Shown piece after piece: positions 33,125-41,030 of a stretch of DNA of 64,000 nucleotides. Source of the DNA: Conexibacter sp. SYSU D00693 (GTDB lineage: Bacteria > Actinomycetota > Thermoleophilia > Solirubrobacterales > Solirubrobacteraceae); the NCBI RefSeq assembly GCF_017084525.1, contig NZ_CP070950.1, positions 3,472,001-3,536,000 on the forward strand, given 5' to 3'. The notes under the pieces are model-generated. The model had not been told where the DNA came from. It saw only the letters and a program-made list of their open reading frames with translations, and ran no database searches. Within the stretch, counting starts at the first letter, position 1. Every line of letters starts with the position of its first letter. A program made the position numbers and the translations under genes.

Positions 33125-34170
33125 GGACGTTGTTCATCCGGGCTTCCCTGAAGGCTGAGGGTTCTCGAGGCCCCAGCACTCCAGGAGGACACCGGATGAA
33201 GCACCACGCTAACGCGGCTCTGTCACTCAAGCAGCGCGAGCGGATGGTCAGGCTCGTGGTTGAGGACGGCGTGTCGATCAAGCAGGCGGCCGGGCTGTCT
33301 TGAGACCACGGCCAAGACCTGTGTGAAGTGGGTCAGGAGATTTGAGACCGAAAGCCTGTCTGGCCTGCGAGATCGGTCCTCGGCGCCCAAGCGGGTGGCC
33401 AACCGCACCGACGCGCAAACCGAGCAGCTGATCGCAGCGCTGCGCCAGCTGCGCTTTACCGGGCCGGAGCTGGCCGAGCTGTTGGGCCGGCCGCTTTCGA
33501 CGGTCTCGGCGGTGCTCAAGCGCCTGGGGATGGGCAAGCTCGGCCGGCTCGGGCTCGAGCCCGCCCAGCGCTATGAGCGCGCCCGACCGGGCGAGCTGGT
33601 CCACATCGACGTCAAGAAGCTCGGACGCATCCAGGGGCGGCGCCGGAAAGCGGATTACCGGCGCCAACGGCCGCAACGGCCGCCAGACCGTCACCGATCT
33701 CGACGGCGTCCGGCGCCGCACCAAAGGCTGGGAGGCCGTGCACATCTCCATCGACGACGCCACCCGCCTGGCCTACGCCGAGGTCTTGGCCGACGAGAAG
33801 GCCACCACCGCCATCGCCTTTCTCACGCGCGCGATCGCGTTCTTTGCCCGCCACGGCATCGAGGTCCAGCGCGTCATGACCGACAACGGCTCCCCCTACG
33901 TCTCACGCATCCACGCCATCGCCTGCCGCGCGCTGGGCCTGCGCCATCTGCGCACCCGCCCCTACCGCCCCCAGACCAACGGCAAAGCCGAACGCTTCAT
34001 CCGCACCATGCTGGGCGGCTGGGCCTACAGCGGCGCGACCTACGCCTCCAGCGCCGAACGCACCGCCGCCCTTGACGGCTGGCTCTGACACTACAACCAT
34101 CGCCGCCCACACAAAGCCATCGGCCGACAGACACCCATCAACCGAGCGAACAACCTGTTTGGGACTTACG
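33113..34170 (+). mobile_element. IS481-family insertion sequence, 1058 bp, decayed
   Basis: The ends TGTAGTTCC and, reversed, CGTAAGTCC form imperfect inverted repeats of about 24 bp including a shared GTTGTTC block. A 5-bp direct repeat CTAGG flanks the element. The transposase frame has two frameshifts and a premature stop, so the copy cannot move by itself. It sits exactly between the CgeB-like gene and the convergent GT-C gene; the latter's TAG stop is inside the duplicated CTAGG. Confidence 0.85.
33196..34167 (+). pseudogene. IS481-type transposase, two frameshifts and one nonsense codon
   Basis: The ATG at 33196 follows AGGAGG. The N-terminal helix-turn-helix starts SLKQRERMVRLVVEDG and hits a TGA at 33301 where the frame shifts into KWVRRFETESLSGLRDRSSA. 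A second shift at about 33643 moves the frame to GGAGKRITGANG. The DDE integrase core is then readable: HISIDD, MTDNGSPY and YRPQTNGKAERF (the catalytic Asp, Asp and Glu). A TGG to TGA change at 34086-34088 breaks WLWHYNHRRPH. Three independent lesions mean the gene is dead and the insertion is not recent, although the flanking repeat is still perfect. Confidence 0.85.
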
Positions 34171-34175
34171 CTAGG
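34171..34175. repeat. target-site duplication (CTAGG), right copy
   Basis: It matches 33108-33112 and contains the stop codon of the minus-strand GT-C-like gene. Confidence 0.6.
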
Positions 34176-35604
34176 GCGCCGCAGACGCTGCGGCCTTCGG
34201 CGGGACCTGGAAGTTGTCCGTCGTCGCCTGGACGACCGACCAGACGATGAGCATGAAGACCGCCAGGCCGGCCACGATCGCGACGGGTGCGCGCGCCCGC
34301 TGCACAGGCGTGGCGCCCGGCGCGGCGGCCCAGGGCTTGGGCCAGCCCGGGGCGAAGACCAGCAGCCAGGCCAGCGTGTAGACCGGCAGCAGGAACCGCG
34401 TCTCCATGGCGGAGGGCAGCGACGTCACGCACGCGGCAAGGAGGCCCAGAGCGTAGCGCCAACGCGCTGGCCCGAGGCTGCGCCGCGCCGCGGGCCACAG
34501 GAGCCGCACAAGCGCGGCGAACAGCAGGGAGAAGCCGACGAGGCGCCACGGCCGCCGGTCGCCGTCGTCGAGCTTGTTGATGTACGGGGTGCTGTAGCGC
34601 TGGTCCATCCCGTTGACGAACCGGCGCCACACGACGCCCGCGACCGTCAGCGGGTGCTCGAGGGCGATCCGTACGTACTCGCCGGAGCCCTTGACCTGCT
34701 GGTCTGGACCGAGCTCCTCCTTGCGCAGGTCCTCGGTGTTCGGGTCGGCGTAGATCATCTGCGGGATCGTCCGGTCGCGCCCGACGTAGGTCTCGTAGCG
34801 CTGGACTTGCAGGCCGACGGTGAGCTGGAAGGACCCGAGGTCCGCGGTCGTGCCGGGCACGGGGTTGTAGGAGCCGAAGTGCCGGTGCGTGGCCAGCGAC
34901 TGGGGCAGCGACACGAGCCCCATCGCGACGAGCAGGACGACGAAGGCCGCGCCGTCACGGCGGGTGGGCCGCTGGCCGGCGCGGTGCAGCTTCCCCCACT
35001 CCCACAGGACGATCAGCAGGATCGCCGGTACCAGGACCGAGTACGCGGGCCGCAGGTTGACCGCGAACGCCGCCGCGGCGCCGGCCACCGCAAGCCAGGC
35101 CGGCGAGCGCCAGTGCGCGGCGGCGATGAGCGCCAGCAGCCCGGCGGCGAGCGCGGGGAAGTCGGTCAGCGGCCACAGCAGGTAGCCGTGCCAGAACGCC
35201 AGCAGCGTGGCGGCGAAGGCCAGGCGATGCAGCACGCCGAAGCGCACCGACGGCCACACCGTCTGGGCGAATCGCGGAGCCAGTACGGCGCCGATGAGTG
35301 CGATGACCAGCGCCATCATGATCCGCACGGACTGGTAGTCCAGGAGGCCGAGGTCGCGCCCGACGTCGCGCACCTCGCGCAGCACGAGGGCGAACGAGTA
35401 CCCGCGCAGCGGGTGCTCGAAGTTCAGCAGCGAGAACGGCTCGCGGCCGCCCTTGTCGAAGACGTCGGCCAGGCCCCAGTAGACGCCGGCGTCGTAGTGG
35501 AACGCCTGGTCTGCCGAGAGCAGCGCGATGAGCAGGCAAGCCGTCAGGACGACGACGAGCGCGGCGGGCTCTGCCCACCGTCCGGGCCGTAGGAGACCCG
35601 TCAA
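34171..35604 (-). CDS. GT-C-like multi-spanning membrane protein
   Basis: This 477-aa protein has about ten hydrophobic segments. The first outer loop reads HYDAGVYWGLADVFDKGG (about residues 34-51), with the acidic residue expected in GT-C glycosyltransferases, and a second outer region around YADPNTEDLRKEELG. The start is TTG at 35604, overlapping the TGA of the aminotransferase gene (TTGA); no ATG or GTG fits better. It is the last gene of a four-gene operon for an amino-sugar branch and may transfer that sugar outside the membrane. Its stop was preserved by the IS duplication. Confidence 0.7.
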   Translation of the reverse strand: MTGLLRPGRWAEPAALVVVLTACLLIALLSADQAFHYDAGVYWGLADVFDKGGREPFSLLNFEHPLRGYSFALVLREVRDVGRDLGLLDYQSVRIMMALVIALIGAVLAPRFAQTVWPSVRFGVLHRLAFAATLLAFWHGYLLWPLTDFPALAAGLLALIAAAHWRSPAWLAVAGAAAAFAVNLRPAYSVLVPAILLIVLWEWGKLHRAGQRPTRRDGAAFVVLLVAMGLVSLPQSLATHRHFGSYNPVPGTTADLGSFQLTVGLQVQRYETYVGRDRTIPQMIYADPNTEDLRKEELGPDQQVKGSGEYVRIALEHPLTVAGVVWRRFVNGMDQRYSTPYINKLDDGDRRPWRLVGFSLLFAALVRLLWPAARRSLGPARWRYALGLLAACVTSLPSAMETRFLLPVYTLAWLLVFAPGWPKPWAAAPGATPVQRARAPVAIVAGLAVFMLIVWSVVQATTDNFQVPPKAAASAAP

Positions 35605-36713
35605 CCGGCGACCTGCCGGCAGGCGCGCACGACCGTATCGACGTCGGCGTCGGACAGCTGCGGGTGCAGCGGCAACGAGAGCTCGCGGTCCGCGAAGCGC
35701 CGCGCGTTCGCGAGCTCGCCGACGGTCCGCCCACGGCCCTGCGCCGCGGGCTGGTCGGGGCAAAGGAACGGGTAATGGCGGCCCACGACCACGCCGAGCT
35801 CGCGCAGCTCGCCCGCTAGCGCCTCGGGGTCCGGGCCGTCGGCCACGAGCACCGGGAAGAGGTGGTTGGCCGAGCTCCCGCCGGTCGGGCGGACGGGCTC
35901 GAGCCCCATGCCGGTCAGCTCGCGGGCGTAGTGATCGGCGACCTCGGCACGGCGCGCCAGCCAGCGGTCCAGCCGCGGCAGCATCGCGCTGCGCAGCATC
36001 GCGGCATGGAGCTCGTCGAGCCGGCTGTTGAGGCCGAGCTCGGCGTGGTGGTAACGGCGGTCCTGGCCGTAGTCGCGCAGGGTCCGCGCGCGGACCGCGT
36101 GCTCCTCAGAGGCGCATAGCAGGACGCCGCCGTCGCCCAAGGCGCCGAGGTTCTTCGTCGGGTAGAGGCTCGTCGCCGCCAGCCCGCCGGCCGCGCCCGT
36201 GGGCCGGCCGGCGCGCGTGGCACCCGCGCTCTGCGCGCAGTCTTCGAGGACCGTGACGCCGTGGCGCTGGGCCAGCTCCGTCAGCCGTTGCGGGTCCATC
36301 GGGTGGCCGAAGAGGTGGACCGGGACGACGGCGCGGATCCCCTCGTCGTCGACCATCGCCTGGTCGGCCAGGTCGAGGTCCAGGGCGCCTGTGGCGTCGA
36401 CATCGACCCACACCGGCTCGGCGCCGGCGCGCAGGACGGCGAGCGTCGTGGCGAACGCCGTCAGGGGCGTGGTGAGAACGCGGTCGCCCTCGCCGATGCC
36501 CGCGCAGCGCAGGCCGATCTCGATGGCGTCGAGCCCGCTCGCGACGCCGACGGCGTGCGGGAGGCCCCACCACTGCGCGAGGGCGGTCTCGAACGCCCGA
36601 ACCTCGTCGCCGAGCACGAGCCAGCCGCTGCGCCCGACGCGATCGACGGCGGCCAGCACGTCCTCGCGCAGCTCCTCCCACTGAGCCTTGAAGTCGTTGG
36701 CCAGGACCGTCAC
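35601..36713 (-). CDS. DegT/DnrJ/EryC1-family sugar aminotransferase (FdtB/QdtB-like)
   Basis: This 370-aa PLP enzyme shows the substrate loop GSGWLVLGDEV, GVASGLDAIEIGL, the PLP-ring aspartate D158 in LEDCAQS, and the Schiff-base lysine K187 in SLYPTKNLGALGDGG. The family transfers an amino group from glutamate to keto-sugars. Because it directly follows a 3,4-ketoisomerase, it most likely aminates C3 of dTDP-3-keto-6-deoxyhexose, as FdtB or QdtB do. It overlaps both neighbours by 4 nt. The GTG start at 36713 reads GTGA. Confidence 0.87.
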   Translation of the reverse strand: MTVLANDFKAQWEELREDVLAAVDRVGRSGWLVLGDEVRAFETALAQWWGLPHAVGVASGLDAIEIGLRCAGIGEGDRVLTTPLTAFATTLAVLRAGAEPVWVDVDATGALDLDLADQAMVDDEGIRAVVPVHLFGHPMDPQRLTELAQRHGVTVLEDCAQSAGATRAGRPTGAAGGLAATSLYPTKNLGALGDGGVLLCASEEHAVRARTLRDYGQDRRYHHAELGLNSRLDELHAAMLRSAMLPRLDRWLARRAEVADHYARELTGMGLEPVRPTGGSSANHLFPVLVADGPDPEALAGELRELGVVVGRHYPFLCPDQPAAQGRGRTVGELANARRFADRELSLPLHPQLSDADVDTVVRACRQVAG

Positions 36714-37501
36714 GCGCGGCCGACCTCCTCGAGGTACTCGCCGTAGTCGCGGATGTAGTCGGCCGGGTCGTACTCGTGCGAGGCGAGCACGAGCAAGACC
36801 GCGCCCGGGGAGTAGTGGTACTGGACGCCCCAGACCATCGGCGGGAGGTAGAGACCCATGCTCAGGTCGTCCAGGACGACCTCCTGGCGGTGCTGGCCGT
36901 CGTCGGCGATGACGTGGACCTCGCCGGCCACGCACAGCAGGAACTGGTGGCATTCGCGGTGGGCGTGTTCGCCGCGCACCTCGGCGCTGGGCACGTCGAA
37001 GACCAGGAAGTAACGGCGCGGCAGGAACGGCAGGCGGTCCGACAGCTCGGCCGCCACGAGTGAGCCCCGCAGGTCGCGGACCACGGGCATGCGGTGCAGC
37101 TGCACGCCGCGCACGGCGGTCTCGACGACCGCGCGGCCGCCCTGCGCCTCGTCGGCGACGTGGCGCACGGGCTCGAGCGGCGCTGGGTCCGCGATCCCGA
37201 CGTACCCGGTGATCTGCGCCGGGTTGCCCGCGACGATCGCGTTGCGCGGCACGGTGCGCGTGACGACGGCGCCCTCACCGATAACGGCGTCGTGGGCCAC
37301 CTCGACCCCGGCCGCGACAGTCGCGCCGGCCCCGATCGTCGCGCCGCTGTGGACCGTCGCGCCCGCGCCGAGGAAGGCCTGAGCGCCCACCCGGACGCCG
37401 GGACCGAGGCGGACGCCGTCCTCGACGACTGCGAGCGGGCCGACCTCGGCGTCGGGCGCCACGTCGGCCGCGGCGACGACCGCGCGCTCGTCGACCGCCA
37501 T
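36710..37501 (-). CDS. bifunctional hexapeptide acyltransferase / dTDP-sugar 3,4-ketoisomerase (WxcM-like)
   Basis: The 263-aa protein has two domains. Residues 1-105 are hexapeptide repeats (VGPLAVVEDGVRLGPGVRVG, IGAGATVAAGVEV) ending in VAGNPAQ, typical of sugar N-acetyltransferases. Residues about 130-263 are a FdtA-type cupin with RGSLVAAELSDRLPFLPRRYF, the catalytic-type histidines in GEHAHRECHQFL and YLPPMVWGVQYHY. Together with the aminotransferase this would give dTDP-3-acetamido-3,6-dideoxyhexose (Fuc3NAc or Qui3NAc) from dTDP-4-keto-6-deoxyglucose: isomerise, aminate, acetylate. Which epimer is formed cannot be told. Confidence 0.88.
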   Translation of the reverse strand: MAVDERAVVAAADVAPDAEVGPLAVVEDGVRLGPGVRVGAQAFLGAGATVHSGATIGAGATVAAGVEVAHDAVIGEGAVVTRTVPRNAIVAGNPAQITGYVGIADPAPLEPVRHVADEAQGGRAVVETAVRGVQLHRMPVVRDLRGSLVAAELSDRLPFLPRRYFLVFDVPSAEVRGEHAHRECHQFLLCVAGEVHVIADDGQHRQEVVLDDLSMGLYLPPMVWGVQYHYSPGAVLLVLASHEYDPADYIRDYGEYLEEVGRA

Positions 37502-38493
37502 CAGCGCGTCTGCTCCGGAACGTAGTCGCGCTCGGCCATCACGACGGCGCCTGGCCGGCCCTTCGTGTTCTCGAACCCGCGCCAGACGTAGGCGCCGATG
37601 ATCCCGAGCCCGGCGAGGTTCAGGGCGGCGAAGAAGGCGATGACCATGATCGTGGCGGCGTACCCGGGCACGTCGATCGCGCCGCTCGCACGGGCGACCG
37701 CCACCACCGCGGCGAGCAGCAACGACGCGACGATGCCCGCCAGCCCAGCGCCCAGGAGCAGGCGGATGGGTAGGTCGGTGAACGAGAAGACGCTGTCGGA
37801 GAGGTACTTGAGCCGCTTGCGCAGCGTCCAGCCGCTCGTGCCGTGCTCGCGCTCGGCGCGGTCGTACTCGACCTCGCCGCGGCGGAAGCCCAGCCACAGA
37901 GCCAGCCCGATGAGCGACGAGTTGGACTCTTCGAGGTCGGTGAGGTGGTCGCGGAACTCGGCGGTGCAGGCGAAGACATCGACGCCGCCGACAGGCGTCT
38001 CGGGCTGGACCATGCGGCGGTACAGCGCCCAGAAGATCCGTGAGTTCAGCGACGTGAGCGCCGGGTCCTCGCGGCTGCGCCGGACGCCGACGACGATGTC
38101 GTGCTCGTCGGCCGCGAGCTTGGCGAAGAAGTCGCGCATGAGCTCGGGCGGCTCCTGGAGGTCGGCTGCCATGACGCCGATGAAGCGGCCGGTCGCACGC
38201 TCCATCCCGGTGCGCACCGCCGCGAACGCCCCGAAGTTGCGCGAGTGCAGCACGAGCCGGCTCAAGAACGGCTGCGCGGGCAGCAGCTCAGCGAGCAGCG
38301 CGGCCGAGCGGTCCGGCGAGCCGTCGACGACGAAGACGACCTCGAGCCCCCCGGCGAGGTCCCCGACGAGCCCGGCCAGGCGCTCGAGCAGGTGCGGGAT
38401 CGACTCCTCGTTGCCGTACACGGGGATGACCACCGAGTGCTGCGGCGCCGCCTCCTGGACGGCGCCGGCGGTGCCGGGAGCTTGCACGGCCAC
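37501..38493 (-). CDS. GtrB/ArnC-like family 2 glycosyltransferase with two C-terminal TM segments
   Basis: This 330-aa protein has a GT2 domain with SVVIPVYGNEESI, VFVVDGSPDRS and the metal site AADLQEPPE, followed by VGVRRSREDP. Two membrane helices lie at about 243-268 and 277-303. This is the layout of bactoprenol glucosyltransferases (GtrB) and ArnC, which form Und-P-sugar at the inner face. It starts a minus-strand operon with the ketoisomerase, aminotransferase and GT-C genes, so it may load the 3-amino sugar on the carrier for the GT-C enzyme (inference). A GtrA protein is encoded at 42659. Confidence 0.88.
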   Translation of the reverse strand: MAVQAPGTAGAVQEAAPQHSVVIPVYGNEESIPHLLERLAGLVGDLAGGLEVVFVVDGSPDRSAALLAELLPAQPFLSRLVLHSRNFGAFAAVRTGMERATGRFIGVMAADLQEPPELMRDFFAKLAADEHDIVVGVRRSREDPALTSLNSRIFWALYRRMVQPETPVGGVDVFACTAEFRDHLTDLEESNSSLIGLALWLGFRRGEVEYDRAEREHGTSGWTLRKRLKYLSDSVFSFTDLPIRLLLGAGLAGIVASLLLAAVVAVARASGAIDVPGYAATIMVIAFFAALNLAGLGIIGAYVWRGFENTKGRPGAVVMAERDYVPEQTR

Positions 38494-38588
38494 GAGCGGC
38501 CAGTATCGCCCAAGGAACCCTCCCGTGTCGGCTCGTCGCGCGCGAGGGAGACCCCGCGCCCGGCGTTGTGGCAGCCTGACCCTCGCAC

Positions 38589-41030
38589 ATGGCGGACCGC
38601 ACCGAAGTGCTCTACCTCGCCCCCTGGGTCGATCTCGGCGGGTCGGACAAGGGGACGATCGACTGGTTCAGGAGCCTCGACCGCGAGCGCTTTGCGGCGT
38701 CGTTGGTCTGCACGCAGGACTCCCCGAACCGCTGGGTCCACATGGTCGAGCCCTTCGCGGAGGAGGTCTGGACCCTCCCGGACCTCATGGCCGGCGACGC
38801 GTTCCCCCGCTTCGTGCTCAGTTTCATCGAGTCCCGCGGTGTGCAGGTCGTGCACATCATGAACTCGCGCCTGGGCTTCGACCTGTTGCCCGACATCTCA
38901 GCGCTGCCCGAGCCGCCGGCGGTCGTCGTCCAGCTCCACGCCGAGGAGCCTGGCCACGGCGGCTACGCCCGCTACGCGGCCACGCGCTACGCCGGCCTCG
39001 TCGACGCCTTCTCGGTGACGAGCCACCAGCTCGCGCGCACGATGCGCAGCTACGACGTCCCGCCTTCGAAGCTCGAGGTGATCTACACGGGCATCGACGC
39101 CGAGCACGACTTCAACCCGGAGGGCGTCGAGCCTTTCGACCACGTGCGCGAGGGCGACGTGCCCGTCGTCCTGTGGCCGGGCCGCCTGGTCGAGCAGAAG
39201 GACCCGCACCTGACGCTCGACGTCGTGCAGGAGCTGCGCACGCGCGGCGTCGCGTTCGTCCTGCACGTCGTCGGCGACGGCTGGCTCAAGGACGAGGTCG
39301 TGGCCCGCGCGACCGAGCTCGGCCTGATGGACCGGCTGCGCTTCCACGAGTCCTCGCAGGAGATCGCTCGGTGGTACGCCAGCAGCGAGCTCCTGCTGAT
39401 GACGAGCACGTTCGAGGGCGTGCCCTACGTCATCTACGAGGCTCTGGCGATGGGCGTGCCGGTGGTCGCTCCGGCCCTGCCGGGCAACGTCGAGCTGATG
39501 GACGACGACGCCGGGCGCCTCATCGACCCCCGCGACGACGTGCAGGCATACGCCGACGCGGTGCAGGAGCTGCTCGAGGACGCGCCGAAGCGCCGGGGCA
39601 TGGGCGAGCGCTCGCGCGAGCGGATGCGCCGCGAGTTCAACGTGCGCAAGATGGCCGCCGAGCACGAGGACCTCTACCTGCGGCTGGTGGAGCGGCGCGC
39701 CGCCCGCGCCCCCCGCGCCGCCGTGGCGCCGGTCCCGCGGCCCGAGGTCATGCGTCTGGAGCGCGAGCCCGCCCCGCCACGGACCGTCGCGGTCGTCGTC
39801 CCGTGCTTCCAGCACGGCCGTTACCTCGAAGCGTGCATCGCCTCGATCCGCGCGCAGACGCTCCCGGCGACGCAGGTCATCGTCGTCGACGACGCGTCGC
39901 CGGACCCGGAGACGCACGCGGCACTCTCGCGGCTGGAGGACGCGCCGGACGTCGAGGTCCTGCGCCTCGAGCACAACAGTGGGCCGAGCACCGCGCGCAA
40001 CCGCGCGCTCGAGCGCGTCGAGGCCTCCTACGTGCTGCCGCTGGACGCCGACGACCTGCTGCTGCCCGAGGCGCTCGAGTCGATGGTCGGCCAGCTTGAG
40101 GCGGCGACCTCCGACGTCGCGTTCGTCTACCCCAACGCCCAGCACTTCGGCAACCGCCAGGACTACTGGGAGCCGCCGGACTTCAACCCGTACCTGTTGA
40201 CCTTCGAGAACATCTGCCCCGCGACGTCGCTGTTCGACATGCGGGTGTTCGCCGAGGGCGGCGTGCGCTACGCCGAGGACCTGCGCGTGGGCCACGAGGA
40301 CTGGGACCTCGTGCTGCAGCTCATCGACCGCGGCCTGAGCGGCGTTCGTGCGCGCATCCCGACGTTCCTCTACCGCAAGCGCGGCTTCAGCCGGGTCGAC
40401 CTCGTCCACCTCGGCGACCAGCCGTTCGCCGAGCAGCTCGGCGCGCGCCATCCGCAGATCTTCGGGCGCCTGGACGAGTTCAAGGCCCAGCACGCCCCGG
40501 CGCTCAGCCTCATGCTGCTGCCGGGCGACGAGGCGTGGGAGCCCGCGGCCGTGACCGCGCTGGCGGGACAGGTCGTGCGTGACTTCGAAGTGCTCAGCGC
40601 TCACGACGGCCCCGTCCATGAGGCCGTGAGCCACCACGTCGTAACGCGCGCGGATGACCCGGCCGCGTGGTTCGCCGCAGCGCTCGACCTCGCCCGCGGC
40701 ACGACCGTCGCCGTCCTCGGGCCGAACTGCCTGCGTACCCTCGTGCGCCGCGACGCCGTCGAGTACCTGCACCGTGTGCTCGACCTCGCGCACGTCGACG
40801 CGGTCGGCCTGCTGTCGGGCCTGCCCGGAACGCCGCCGGTCTTCGCGCTGGCCGACCCGGGGATGGCCCACACCGGCCGCCCGGCCGGCGTCGTCTGGCG
40901 CCGTTCACGCGTCGCGGGCAGCAGCCGGAAGATCGTGCTCGGCGAGCACGACGACCTGCTCGCTGAGCTCCTCGCCGGGCTCGAGCTGACGGGCGAGGTC
41001 CACCTGCGAGGTCTGGGGGCGGTGCGGTGA
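38589..41030 (+). CDS. GT4-GT2 fusion glycosyltransferase
   Basis: The 813-aa protein fuses two transferases. Residues 1-370 form a GT4: LAPWVDLGGSDKGTIDW, VIYTGIDAEHDFNPEG, VLWPGRLVEQKDPHLTL, and STFEGVPYVIYEALAMGVPVV with E-x7-E. A Pro/Ala-rich linker (about 372-395) leads to a GT2 with VVVPCFQHGRYLEACIASI, VIVVDDASPDPET, PLDADDLLLPEAL (metal site) and GHEDWDLVL. The last 170 residues are a further partly GT-like region of unknown role. It could add two successive sugars. The ATG at 38589 is divergent from the GtrB-like gene. Confidence 0.87.
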   Translation: MADRTEVLYLAPWVDLGGSDKGTIDWFRSLDRERFAASLVCTQDSPNRWVHMVEPFAEEVWTLPDLMAGDAFPRFVLSFIESRGVQVVHIMNSRLGFDLLPDISALPEPPAVVVQLHAEEPGHGGYARYAATRYAGLVDAFSVTSHQLARTMRSYDVPPSKLEVIYTGIDAEHDFNPEGVEPFDHVREGDVPVVLWPGRLVEQKDPHLTLDVVQELRTRGVAFVLHVVGDGWLKDEVVARATELGLMDRLRFHESSQEIARWYASSELLLMTSTFEGVPYVIYEALAMGVPVVAPALPGNVELMDDDAGRLIDPRDDVQAYADAVQELLEDAPKRRGMGERSRERMRREFNVRKMAAEHEDLYLRLVERRAARAPRAAVAPVPRPEVMRLEREPAPPRTVAVVVPCFQHGRYLEACIASIRAQTLPATQVIVVDDASPDPETHAALSRLEDAPDVEVLRLEHNSGPSTARNRALERVEASYVLPLDADDLLLPEALESMVGQLEAATSDVAFVYPNAQHFGNRQDYWEPPDFNPYLLTFENICPATSLFDMRVFAEGGVRYAEDLRVGHEDWDLVLQLIDRGLSGVRARIPTFLYRKRGFSRVDLVHLGDQPFAEQLGARHPQIFGRLDEFKAQHAPALSLMLLPGDEAWEPAAVTALAGQVVRDFEVLSAHDGPVHEAVSHHVVTRADDPAAWFAAALDLARGTTVAVLGPNCLRTLVRRDAVEYLHRVLDLAHVDAVGLLSGLPGTPPVFALADPGMAHTGRPAGVVWRRSRVAGSSRKIVLGEHDDLLAELLAGLELTGEVHLRGLGAVR

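Noticed and set aside
33643-34088. Programmed frameshifting in the transposase
   Set aside because: IS481 elements normally have a single transposase frame. Here two shifts in different places plus a TGG-to-TGA change point to decay rather than programmed recoding.
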